A stretch of 64,000 bases of DNA from Lepidurus packardi. Its lineage: Eukaryota > Arthropoda > Branchiopoda > Notostraca > Triopsidae. The notes under the pieces were generated by a model, which worked only from the letters and a program-made list of their open reading frames with translations, was not told where the DNA came from and did no database searches. The stretch spans positions 11,408,001 through 11,472,000 of the forward strand of contig JAKZAN010000005.1 of assembly GCA_023053545.1 (NCBI GenBank), written 5' to 3'. Of the stretch, positions 22,478-32,592 are shown one piece after another. Each line of letters opens with the position of its first letter. Position 1 is the stretch's first letter. The translations under genes were made by a program, and so were the position numbers.

Positions 22478-23089
22478 TTTGCAATGGATACAGATCGTCT
22501 GCCGGTAAAAGACAATCTTAACTTAACACTTTAGCTTGTATCAATTCGATCTAAAATTGGTTGATGTTTGGGAAATATACACCAAATTCCCAGTAAACAT
22601 TTGTTGAAAATTTACTTAGACTTAAACTAATATAAACTACTTGTCTTCCTCTCACTTAACAACTAGTTTTCACACCAGTAGATCCTAAAGAGATTGACCT
22701 TTCTTCCTTACGTTTTCATTATTATTGGTCTACTTCGCACAAGCTGGCAAGAGGTGACAGTAAAAAGACCAAACACTATAACGACACATTCTTTTCTTTT
22801 CTTCTGGCTATATGCGTAGTCCACTGATACTTAAAGTCCCTTTTCAGGGTGTCTCTGGAGGGCAAAATACGACCACAGAAAAGCAATTGATGACACTCAT
22901 TGATCTTTCGGTTCTGCGACTATATTGGTGGCAATGTAGCAAGCCTTTGATGACGTGTCACTTCCTTACGGATCACTCTGAAACTTCGTCTACTACAGTG
23001 CGGTGTGATTACAAGTTTTGACTACACACTGATGTGCCCAGGAACAAGTAGTATCACCTACACACCACTGGCAAAACTTAAAGACAAAT
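22478..23089. other. Upstream region of the longer PAN-type gene, copy a
   Basis: No gene seen. The stretch from about 22770 to 23089 is conserved at 32270-32592 and 45215-45537 and probably holds the promoter and leader of the longer PAN-type gene. Confidence 0.55.
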
Positions 23090-24858
23090 ATGAGATTCGC
23101 CTTTACCATGATGCTGGTCTATTTCATGTATTGGAAAGGTAAGCAGTGCATTGATCGTTGTTCATGGAGCTCCTTTGTTGTAAGTAATCACTACAATACT
23201 CCGCAACTTAAGAAAGGGCGAGTTATCTATTCATTTCATCTATAGCAGTCTTTTTAGATACTTCCGGAATCACTCGATGATCTTTTCAGGGCCGACGTAC
23301 GATAATTTCCCTAAATTATCTCGCGTTTAAATCGTGGTACTGCATGAGATCCAAAAGAAAGCATGCTACTGAAACACTAACCATTAGATTCCTCATACAC
23401 GACACAATTTTACCGCGAGAGCAACGTAGTTTTCCGGTTCATAGAGTAATTCTAAGCTTAACAGGCCAAACTTTTGTCACCACTATCTTTAAACGCTTCA
23501 TTGATGTATCGACCTGTTCAAGGAAAGTTACTTATTATCCAATACTAGCCTCAATGTGACATTAGGAAAACACACCCATAGTATAGATTTCTAATATGTG
23601 GGTTAGTTGCTACGGTTTCTAATGTGTTCGCTGGTAATAAAAGTCCAGGAGACAATGATTTTTTGAAACGAAACCAAGCCCTTCTTATTTGTTGGTGCTT
23701 TATAGGAATCCGACTATGTGAGGCCAGCGAAGTATGGAGCAATTTTGCTTCCAGCCCAAGGTACCAGAACCTAAGAATGATGACAGCAATGGATGATGTT
23801 TTCACTCCACGTTACATACGTAAAGGTAAAGCTTCTTATAAATGTATCAAACAATTCTCTTAGATATCTAGAATTTGCTCATCTTCAGACGAGTCCATCA
23901 TATCTGTGAAGATGAGATGTGGCACAGAATGCGCACTGAATACCACTTGTCAAGCCTTCAATTTCTACGAGACGGAGGTCTACTATGTCTGCGAGCTACT
24001 GCCGGACAACCTGTGCGTAAATAGAACCTCCAAAGCTGTTATAGAATGGCTAGGAAGTTCAATCTCGGACAAGCTAAGCTCTGGAATGAGTACTTCTTGC
24101 TTTGAAGCGAAGTTTAACCTTCCTGGAACTATTAATTGTGAGGCACTGCGACACGGATGTCTAGGAACGTGGCCCAACTGCTTTAACTGTACCAAAACTT
24201 GCCTAGATTCCTATAAACGGTACAATATCAGAGGTAACATTCATCAGACAGCTAGAAAAAAATTAGACTGGGATTATTTTTCGACTGGATAATTATTAGA
24301 TGTCAAAGAGTTCACTCACTGGCCAGATGGTGATGCTCCAAACTCTGTACTGATTTTCGGGCGATGCGTTGATAAAAGAACTTTCCTAATAAGAAGGAAA
24401 ATTGATTTGGCTGGACGCGTAGTGTCCTATGACTATCGAATGTCTTTGTTTAACATGCATCGTATGATAAGTCTGAACGCGTATAAGACGCTACAGCTTC
24501 GATTCGATAATCTACCGGTAGCATGTACTTTACTAGCTACAGCGAGGTGGTCATGGATTCCAATGGAACGTTTACGAACATGACTCTCTTAACAGCCTCA
24601 GCAGTCGATGTCTTTAACCTAAGCGGTAGACCATTACAGCGAGCGCTCCCTTTCGCTACCGTCGAAGACGACCAGTATGGTTGCGGCTCGTTTTGGTTGG
24701 TAGACCCTAACAACGCCACTTACTGTCCAGGCAGGACCGTTGGCATGCTAGGTAGGTTCACTGTAAGTGGCAGTCAAGTTATAAGTACTGGCATTCGCTA
24801 TCCTTTCGTTGTTGGCCCAAGAGTTGTGAGTTACGCAAGCTTGTTCTTGTCAAATTAA
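23090..24858 (+). pseudogene. Longer secreted PAN/Apple-type gene, copy a (frameshifted)
   Basis: Exons 23090-23138, 23706-23825, 23889-24233 and 24300-24858 would encode about 352 residues homologous to the intact minus-strand gene at 60318-61558. A signal peptide (MRFAFTMMLVYFMYWK) is followed by a PAN-like domain (CGTECALNTTCQAFNFYE....CELL), two Cys-rich segments (CLGTWPNCFNCTKTC) and a C-terminal domain with DDQYGCGSFWLVDPNNATYC. One base is missing near 24510 relative to copies b and c, which shifts the last exon out of frame for its final 115 codons. At 24362 this copy keeps CGA where b and c have TGA. Function of the family is not known to me. Confidence 0.78.
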
Positions 24859-26019
24859 GTTGACGAAAGTAAATTCATTACCACTACTGGCAGTCATTTA
24901 TTGCCGGTTTTTTGTACACTTTTTGAGTGATGTTTTCTGAAAGGTTTTCGAGGTTTTTGTTACCGGCAAAACTGGTTTGCATTGAATACAATTATCAATA
25001 TTACAATTCTACAGAAATATTATATAATCCTATTAAGAAGCGTAAACGTTCTATCACCGATATTATGTAACATACTATACATGACTTGCGACTGGAAATT
25101 AACTTTATCGTCTCGGTAACTTTATTGTCTATTTAGAACATATCAGTAGCCTGGTTAATATAAATCGATGCTAGTAAATGTGTAAAGCTATCGGGCCGAA
25201 AACCGTAAAGCAAGGTACGCCAGTACATTTTCACCGTAGTACAAATCACTGATGCTCGGACCAACATGTGATTACCATACCGCCTGGACAGTAGGTCGAG
25301 ATTGCTGGGATCCATAATGGTATCGATCATCCGTAATGGTTACAAATAATGAGTGTGAATCACTATTCATCACATGTGATGGATACATCATTGTACCGGG
25401 TCGTTGACACGTTCTAACTGCGTTCAACAAATGGTGGTCGCATATTTTTGTACGAATATAGAAGAAGAAAAACGGTGTGAGTTAGAAAGCCCGTTTCATA
25501 TGCTTCTCGATAGATGTCGCTGCTAGGCTGGAGCCAATCAAAAAAAGGTACCGACCCGAGAATCACGAGCGCAAGCGGGGATTTTTGCTAAACTAGTTAT
25601 TGTCTGTGTTTTTCCATTGATCTCCAACACAACAACGAAAACAATAAGGAAAGTCCAGCGTATGTGTCCTTTTTGTTTGCATGGGGAACAAGAAGAAATC
25701 GAATCGAGGAACAAGTTCCCAACGCCAAAAACAAGAATTAGACATCTCGTGTTGTATTTCCGCATCTTTTAATTCCTGGGATGAGATATAACGGGGAGAG
25801 GACCTACAAATGTTGTCTTCCTACTTCGTACGTTTTCCACAAAGTAAAAAAAAAAGTCCTACCTGTCCTACTAACTGTATAACCTGTTCAACCTTTTTGT
25901 CACACGGGGAAAACCCAACTTAGGAAACAAGTTTCTGATGAAAAGACTACATATGAAAATGTAATGGAGTATTTTCCCATTCTTGGATTCCTGGTATCAG
26001 ATATCACTAGAAGAGGGCC
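24859..26019. repeat. Shared spacer behind the longer PAN-type gene
   Basis: No gene. About 1.2 kb that recurs at 30252-31400, 34363-35520, 43201-44350 and 47308-48465. It contains a degenerate second copy of the PAN promoter block (GGAGAGGACCTACAAATG at about 25797) some 220 bp before the working one, so it is probably the scar of a lost PAN gene. Confidence 0.7.
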
Positions 26020-26026
26020 TATAAAT
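26020..26026 (+). promoter_or_regulatory. TATA box of PAN4
   Basis: TATAAAT in the conserved PAN core promoter block ahead of the leader exon. Confidence 0.7.
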
Positions 26027-26277
26027 GTAGCTTGGGACTGTCCGTAGTACAACAGACCTTCTCCATCCTCTCTTGGTATTCATCCTCTCCTGACTGAAGC
26101 AGCTTACATAGCCCTTTTTGAAAGTAAGTTTTCTGGAAGATTTTGTTTCAGTAAAACAAAGCGCTATTTACTAGAATGCTTGGCATCTTAGTGTTTAATC
26201 TTCTTGGGTAGAAATTATTGCATGGATTATTTTCATTATTGTATAGGTTTCTGATCCATTTCTCAAGTTCGCCATCA

Positions 26278-26595
26278 ATGAACATGGTATCCTCATCGCT
26301 TAGTGTGTTCTTCCTTCTGATGGCGGCTGTAATGGTTCATTCTTGGCGTGATGGTGACAACGGCCTAGTCAGTTGGGACTATAACTGCGACCTCCACCAC
26401 CCCAGGTACCCGGCTATCGAACGCAAGCTGAGTTTAGGGGAACAATGCGGAGGAATCTGCATCGCCAATCCCCGTTGCCAGTTCTTCGCCCACCGCGACG
26501 GGAAATGCTACTTGAAGACTGGACCTGGTTCCAATATCACCCCCACCTTTGCAGAGGGAACTACCTGCGGCTTTGTCAAATCTCGTGTCGACTAA
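26278..26595 (+). CDS. PAN4: small secreted PAN/Apple-like protein
   Basis: 105 residues of the subtype HHPRYPAIERKLSLGEQCGGICIANPRCQF with KTGPGSN and VKSRVD. The protein is identical to PAN10 in unit c and differs from PAN7 in unit b by Ile to Val in GGICI. Signal peptide and six cysteines are intact. Leader intron acceptor TAG at 26246. Confidence 0.83.
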   Translation: MNMVSSSLSVFFLLMAAVMVHSWRDGDNGLVSWDYNCDLHHPRYPAIERKLSLGEQCGGICIANPRCQFFAHRDGKCYLKTGPGSNITPTFAEGTTCGFVKSRVD

Positions 26596-26980
26596 TTTGC
26601 AATTGATAAAGGATCGTCTGCTGGTAAAGACGACTTTGAGCTAACACTTTCATTTGTATAAATTCGCTGCAAAATTGGTTGATATTGGGAGATATACACC
26701 AAATTCCTGCCAAACATTTGTTGAAGTAGTTACTTAGACTTAAAACTACTATACCTAGTCCTCTTCTCAACTAGGTTGAACTAGTTACTTAGACTTAAAG
26801 CTAGTGTTCGCGTTCGCACCTGTAGATATTAAGGAGGTTAGCCTTTCCTTCGTACGTTGTCATTAATACTGGTCTATCACGTCCAATCTGCCAACAAGTG
26901 ACATTCAAAGAAAGACCAAGCAATAGGACAGAACTCCTTCTCTTCTCTTTCTCTTTAATTATTCACTTCTTTTTCTGAAG

Positions 26981-27220
26981 AGAATAGCCGCCCTTACCCT
27001 CTCAAAACAAATGGCGACGATCGGCTTGGCGCCTTGTTGTTTCGCCGCTGACTATAATACCGTTGCGTTTATCATGTTTTGCAAACTTGGCTTCGAGGAA
27101 CTCCAAGCTGTCAAATTGTTATCCTACGCCCCGCAGTGTCTAGCAAAAACTGTCAAAATTTTGTCTGAATCAGTCCACATTCCGCAGGATGAATCCGAGT
27201 CGATGACAGCAAGTTTTTGA
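26981..27220 (+). pseudogene. FR47 acyltransferase C-terminal fragment (unit a)
   Basis: An open frame from about 26981 reads RIAALTLSKQMATIGLAPCC and then AFIMFCKLGFEELQAVKLLSYAPQCLAKTVKILSES, which aligns with the last 75 residues of the acyltransferases at 0-17 kb. The acyl-CoA loop and everything before it are missing and no upstream exons are found, so it is a gene fragment carried along in the PAN repeat unit. It has drifted (Trp of KW lost, KMGF changed to KLGF). Confidence 0.75.
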
Positions 27221-27835
27221 AACTTTCCGATGATTCTATATTTTCCAGAAATACCAGCGGTAGATTGATTTTTTCCTATACGCAGCTTCTGTCCCTTTCA
27301 TAATCAACAAGTTCTAAGAACCATCACTCTTACATACAAGTATAGATTCTTAGTACATGTACCTCGGTGTACTTTCGGAAAAGCCGTAAACATGCAAAAG
27401 CCAAGTTTTGTATGTAAATTACCCCATTTTTTTGCAGTATAAGCAATGGGCAAATTCCCTTTACTTAATGTGTAGTAATGCTGTAGTATCGTATGTTATC
27501 TAGTAATAAAAGACAGAGGGTACAGTTGTTCCCCGCAATGTATCACGCAAATGCATTGCCCAAGCCAATAAAGTTATCCAACCGCAATTACACGGAATTA
27601 ACATCCATTCAATTCTTTTTGTAGTTGACGTTAATAGGTGTTACAATTGTGGTCTTAAATCCTGTAATATTGGCATGTGCACAACGGCCGTGCTAGCTGA
27701 TCACATGTGGGTGCCACAATATACTTAATGTACACGAATAAGACATATAAAAATGCAGACATACAAAAATACAGACATATAAAAAATAACGTAATACCTG
27801 AGAAAAAAAAACTTTTTCTTTTGTTCAATGGTGCA
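27221..27835. other. Spacer before the truncated channel gene
   Basis: Conserved at 36712-37301 and 49669-50256, where it leads into intact DEG/ENaC genes. It probably held the promoter of that gene. Nothing else recognised. Confidence 0.55.
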
Positions 27836-28009
27836 GGTCTCCCGAATCAATAAGTTCAACGGGGGAAAAAAATACTTCGGTGCAAACCTTCTCGCTGTCA
27901 AATTCCTCAGTTATACAGAAATGTATCGTCCACAAGACGGATGGCGTGATTGGTGACAACGGCCTAGTCAGTTGGGACTATAACTGCGACCTCCACCACC
28001 CCAGGTACC
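27829..28009 (+). pseudogene. DEG/ENaC exon 1 start fused to a PAN gene fragment
   Basis: 27829-27941 matches the start of DEG/ENaC copies at 37302 and 50257 (with a 17-base deletion), up to CACAAGACGGA. Then the sequence switches directly into the middle of a PAN gene of the PAN4/7/10 subtype (27942-28009, TGGCGTGAT...GGTGACAACGG to CCCAGGTACC). The PAN piece has an added base that breaks its frame. It marks a rearrangement breakpoint and cannot encode either protein. Confidence 0.82.
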
Positions 28010-29361
28010 GTAATTAAAAGCTTTGACCTAGTTAATTCATCTTTTAGTTAAAGCTCACATAGTTTAAAGCAATAGATTTAAATTACGCGCTTTGTAAACC
28101 GTCGTGACCTTTTCTGAACTGCACTGGGAGGTTTGCGAATGTACCCTTTCATTTTCTGGCCTTTTACCTGAATTATTACTCTGGGGACCGAAAAGGTCGT
28201 CAGAAAACCTTAACATTGGAAGATAGCCCTGTTAGCATACTGTCTAAACCTCTATACTGTGACTAAAACAACACATTCTTTTCTTTTCTTCTGGCTATAT
28301 GCGTAGTCCACTGATCCTTTTCAGGGTGTTTCTGAAGGCAAAATACGACCACAATTAATGTCAATAAAAATATGTAAAACAAAAACTGAGAAAAATTGTG
28401 AAAAAAAAATCTAGACATCTGGAATGAAAGAAAACTCAAATAACAAGCGCAAGCTTTAACATAGAAAGCCGAATTGCAATGTCGCAATTTATGTCCTTGC
28501 AATTTCACCAAACTCGGGATTTTTCTACTGCAAAGTCCGCGAATTTCAACACAATAGGCCGGAGAGAAAGGTTTCGGCGCTAGTACCTGCTTTGCGATAC
28601 AATTATATTACATAATCTTAGAAAGAAGCGCAAACGTTCTAGCACGGAAATTGTGTAACATACTATAAATGGCCTGGGATTTTGAGTTACCTTTAGGTTT
28701 TTTTGGTAACATCATTGTATATTTTAAAATCATATCAATATAGTGGTTAAACTAACTCGATACTAGTGAATGTAGAAAGAGACCCGGCTGGAAACCACCA
28801 GACAACGTACGCCATCATTTTTCACTACAGTTCATATCACTTATGGTATGACCAGGCGGTATTACTGGGATCCACAATTGGATCGATGATCCGTAATAGT
28901 AACAAAGGGCATGCATCACTATACATCACGTGTAATGCCTAAATCATTAAACGGGATAGTTGACATGTTCTAACTGCGTTCAACAGATGATAATTGTTGC
29001 ACTTCAAACCTGGGCTTTCTAGGAGTCGGACTCGAACCGGTTTTGACTGCTTGTTGCAGTTGGCCACCGTTGGTTCTCATTGCGAGGCTAGAACCAACAT
29101 AAGCATAAGCCGAACTGGGAATTAAGAGAGGAAGCGGGGATTTTTGATACAATAATTGTACTCTGGGAATTTCCTTTTATTTTCTAAACAAACAAAGAAA
29201 ACTACAGGAACAATCCAGTTGTTTGACCCTTCTTGTGGCATGGGGGAAATCGAATCGAGGAACAAGACTCAAGTTCCGAACGCAAAAACAAGAACTAGAA
29301 ATCTCGTGTTTTATTGTCGAATCTTTTAATTCCTGGGATTAGAAATCATCAGGAGAGGACC
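28010..29361. other. Gene-free left part of unit b
   Basis: No gene. 28185-28262 is the end of repeat R1, 28262-28345 resembles the upstream region of the longer PAN-type gene, and 28745-28975 resembles 3400-3600 ahead of PAN1. The copy in unit c (40971-42311) is almost identical. Confidence 0.65.
29025..29105 (-). repeat. tRNA-like / SINE-like segment
   Basis: On the minus strand a perfect Pol III B-box (GGTTCGAGTCC) lies behind a 9-bp hairpin (GTTGGTTCT / AGAACCAAC) and a 5-bp hairpin with an AACAA loop (ACTGC / GCAGT). The T stem pairs poorly, so this is not a good tRNA gene but could be a decayed tRNA-derived element. An identical copy in unit c is at 41975-42055. Confidence 0.3.
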
Positions 29362-29368
29362 TATAAAT
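29362..29368 (+). promoter_or_regulatory. TATA box of PAN5
   Basis: TATAAAT in the conserved PAN promoter block. Confidence 0.7.
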
Positions 29369-29619
29369 GTAGCGTTGGACTGTCCGTAGTACAACAGACC
29401 TTCTCCATCCTCTCTTGGTATTCATCCTCTCCTGACTGAAGCAGCTTAAATAACCCTTTTTGAAAGTAAGTTTTCTGGAAGATTTTAGTTCAGTAAAACA
29501 AAGCGCTATTTACTAGAATGCTTGGCATCTTAGTGTTTAATCTTCTTGGGTAGAAATTAATGCATGGATTATTTTCGTTATTGGATAGGTTTCTGATCCA
29601 TTTCTCAAGTCCGCCAACA

Positions 29620-29937
29620 ATGAACATGGTATCTTCATCGCTTAGTGTGTTCTTCCTTCTGATGGCGGCCGTAATGGTTCATTCCTGGCGTGATGGTGAC
29701 AACGGCTTGATCAGCTGGGACTATAACTGCGACCTCCACGACCCGAAATATGGGACTTTTGACCGCAAGCCCAGTACCGGGGAACAATGCGGAGGAGTCT
29801 GCATCGCCAATCCCAGTTGCAAGTTCTTTGCCCACCGCGACGGGAAATGCTACTTGAAGAAGGGACCTGGTTCCAATATCACCCCCAGCTTTGCAGAGGG
29901 AACTACCTGCGGCTTTGTCAAATCTCGTGTCGACTAA
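29620..29937 (+). CDS. PAN5: small secreted PAN/Apple-like protein
   Basis: 105 residues, protein identical to PAN8 in unit c. Subtype with SWRDGDNGLISWDYNC, DPKYGTFDRKPSTG, SCKFFAHRDGKCYLKKG and PSFAEGTTCGFVKSRVD. Its 3' flank runs into a remnant of the longer PAN-type gene. Confidence 0.83.
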   Translation: MNMVSSSLSVFFLLMAAVMVHSWRDGDNGLISWDYNCDLHDPKYGTFDRKPSTGEQCGGVCIANPSCKFFAHRDGKCYLKKGPGSNITPSFAEGTTCGFVKSRVD

Positions 29938-30173
29938 TTTGCAATTGATAAAGGATCGTCTGCTGATAAAGACGCCTTTGAGCTAACACTTTCATTTGTA
30001 TAAATTCGCTACAAAATTGGTTAATATTGGGAAATATACACCAAATTCCTGCCAAACATTTGTTGAAGTAGTTACTTAGACTTAAAACTACTATACCTCG
30101 TCCTCTTCTCAACTAGGTTGAACTAGTTACTGAGACTTAAAACTAGTGTTCGCGTTTGCACCTGTGTACTCCC

Positions 30174-30251
30174 GTTAGTACTGGCATTCGGTATCCTTTC
30201 GTTGTTGGCCCAAGAATTGTGAGTTACGCAAGCTTGTTCTTGTCAAATTAA
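30174..30251 (+). pseudogene. 3' end remnant of the longer PAN-type gene (unit b)
   Basis: Matches the last 26 codons of the longer PAN-type gene (SISTGIRYPFVVGP then YASLFLSN and TAA), followed by the shared spacer. Nothing upstream of it belongs to that gene. A deletion or unequal exchange has fused the PAN5 3' flank to this tail. The unit c counterpart is 43123-43200. Confidence 0.8.
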
Positions 30252-31404
30252 GTTGACGAAAGCAATTTCATTACTACTACTGGCAGGCATTTATTGCCGG
30301 TTTTTTGTACACTTTTTGAGTGATGCTTTCTGGAAGCTTTTCGAGGTTTTTGTTACCGGCAAAACTGGTTTTGCATTGAATACAATTATCAATAGTATAA
30401 TTCTACAGAAATATTATATAATCTTGTTAAGAAGCGTAAACGTTCTAGCACCGATATTATGTAACATACTATACATGACTTGCGACTTGAAATTAACTGT
30501 AAGGTCTCGGTAACTTCATTGCCTATTTAAAACATATCAGTAGCCTGGTTAATATAAATCGATGCTAGTAAATGTGTAGAGCAATCGGGCCGAAAACCGT
30601 AAAGCAAGGTACGCCAGTACATTTTCACCGTAGTACAAATCACTGATGCTCGGACCAACGTGATTACCATACCGCCTGGAGAGTAGGTCGGGATTGCTGG
30701 GATCCACAATGGTATCCATCATCGGTAATGGTTACAAATAATGGGTGTGAATCACTACCCATCACGTGTGATGGATATATCATTGTACCAGATGGTTGAT
30801 ACGTTCTAACTTCGTTCAACAAATGGTGGTCGCACATTTTTGTACGAATATAGAAGAAGAAAAACGGTGTGAGTTAGAAAACCCGTTTCATATGCTTCTC
30901 GATAGATGTCGCTACAAGGCTGGAGCCAAACAAAAAAAGGTACCGACCCGAGAATCACGAGCGCAAGCGGGGATTTTTGCTAAACTAGTTATTGTCTGTG
31001 TTTTTCCATTGATCTCCAACACAACAACGAAAACAATAAGGAAAGTCCAGCGTATTTGTCCTTCTTGTTTGCATGGGGAACAAGAAGAAATCGAATCGAG
31101 GAACAAGTTCCCAACGCCAAAAGCAAGAATTATAAATTTCGTGTTGTATCTCCACATCTTTTAATTCCTGGGATGAGATATCACGGGGAGAGGACCTACA
31201 AATGTTTTCTTCCTACTTCGTACGTTTTCCATAAAGTAAAATAAAAGTCCTAACTGTCCTACTAGCTATATAACCTGTTCAACCTTTTTGTCGCACGGGG
31301 AAAATCCAACTTCGGAAACAATTTTCTGATGAAAAGACTACATATGTAATGGAGTATTTTTTCACAATTGGATTCCTGGTATCAGGTATCATCTGGAGAA
31401 GACC
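30252..31404. repeat. Shared spacer with degenerate PAN promoter (unit b, first)
   Basis: Same spacer as 24859-26019. It includes the inactive promoter-like block at about 31187 (GAGGACCTACAAATG) and leads into the PAN6 promoter. Confidence 0.65.
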
Positions 31405-31411
31405 TATAAAT
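31405..31411 (+). promoter_or_regulatory. TATA box of PAN6
   Basis: TATAAAT in the conserved PAN promoter block. Confidence 0.7.
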
Positions 31412-31661
31412 GTAGCTTGAGACTGTCCGTAGTACAACAGACCTTCTCCATCCTCTCTTGGTATTCATCCTCTCCTGACTGAAGCAGCTTAAATAACCTT
31501 GTTGAATAGTAAGTTTTATTGAAGATGTTTTAATCTAAAACAAAGCGAGATTTACTAGAATGCTTGACATCTTAGTGTTTAATCTTCTTGGGTAGAACGT
31601 AATACAGGGGTTCTTTTCATTATTGTATAGGTTTCTGATCCATTCCTCAAGTCCGCCGACA

Positions 31662-31979
31662 ATGAACATGGTATCCTCATCGCTTAGTGTTTTCTTCCTG
31701 CTGATGGCGGCCGTAATGGTTCATTCCTGGAATAGTGGTGACAACGGCTTGATCAGCTGGGACAATAACTGCGACCTCCACGACCCGAAATATGCGACAT
31801 TCGACCGCAAGCCCAGTACTGGGGAACAATGTGGAGGAGTCTGCATCGCCAATCCCAGTTGCAAGTTCTTTGCCCACCGCGACGGGAAATGCTACTTGAA
31901 GAAGGGACCAGGTTCCAATATCACCCCCACCTTTGCACAGGGAACCACCTGCGGTTTTGTCAGATCCCGTGTCGACTAA
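31662..31979 (+). CDS. PAN6: small secreted PAN/Apple-like protein
   Basis: 105 residues, identical to PAN9 and one residue from PAN2 (PKYATF). Its non-coding leader resembles that of PAN2 (TAAATAACCTTGTTGAATAG before the donor). Confidence 0.83.
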   Translation: MNMVSSSLSVFFLLMAAVMVHSWNSGDNGLISWDNNCDLHDPKYATFDRKPSTGEQCGGVCIANPSCKFFAHRDGKCYLKKGPGSNITPTFAQGTTCGFVRSRVD

Positions 31980-32592
31980 TTTGCAATGGATACAGATCGT
32001 CTGCCGGTAAAAGACAACCTTGCCTTAACACTTTAGCTTGGATCAATTCGATGTAAAATTGGTTGATGTTTGGGAAATATACACCAAATTCCCACTAAAC
32101 ATTTGTTGAAAATTTACTTAGACTTAAACTAATATAAACTACAGGTCTTCCTCTCACTTAACAACTAGTGTTCACACCAGTAGATTCTAAAGAGATTGAA
32201 CTTTCTGCCTTACGTTTTCATTATTATTGGTCTACTTTGTCACAAGCTGGCAAGAGGTGACAGTAAAAAGACCAAACACTAAAACGACACATTCTTTTCT
32301 TTTCTTCTGGCTATATGCGTAGTCCACTGATACTTATAGTCCCTTTACAGGGTGTCTCTGGAGGGCAAAATACGACCACAGAAAAGCAATTGATGACACT
32401 CATTGATCTTTCGGTTCTGCGACTATATTGGTGGCAATGTAGCAAGCCTTTGATGACGTGTCACTTCCTTACGGATCACTCTGAAACTTCCTCTACTACA
32501 GTGCGGTGTGATTACAAGTTTTGACTACACACTGACGTGCCCAGGAACAAGTAGTATCACCCACACACCACTGGCAAAACTTTAAGCCAAAT
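31980..32592. other. Upstream region of the longer PAN-type gene, copy b
   Basis: Conserved with 22478-23089 and 44925-45537; presumed promoter and leader. No coding potential supported. Confidence 0.55.

Larger units (their letters stand above)
20850..27941 (+). repeat. Tandem unit a: oldest partial copy of the PAN/channel repeat
   Basis: Colinear with 31250-37430 (unit b) and 44190-50390 (unit c): PAN gene, longer PAN-type gene, shared spacer, PAN gene, acyltransferase fragment, start of a DEG/ENaC gene. Unit a has an additional 930-bp PAN repeat (PAN2 and PAN3 in tandem where b and c have one) and loses the channel gene after its first 110 bases at 27941. Confidence 0.8.

Noticed and set aside
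28263..28511. Minus-strand open frame of 82 codons, duplicated at 41214
   Set aside because: It is AT-rich, has no start context or homologue, and is conserved only because the whole unit was duplicated recently.
30796..31164. Plus-strand open frame of 122 codons in the shared spacer
   Set aside because: Copies of the spacer break the frame (47947 is shorter, 25441 and 34922 have stops) and there is no recognisable domain or splice context.
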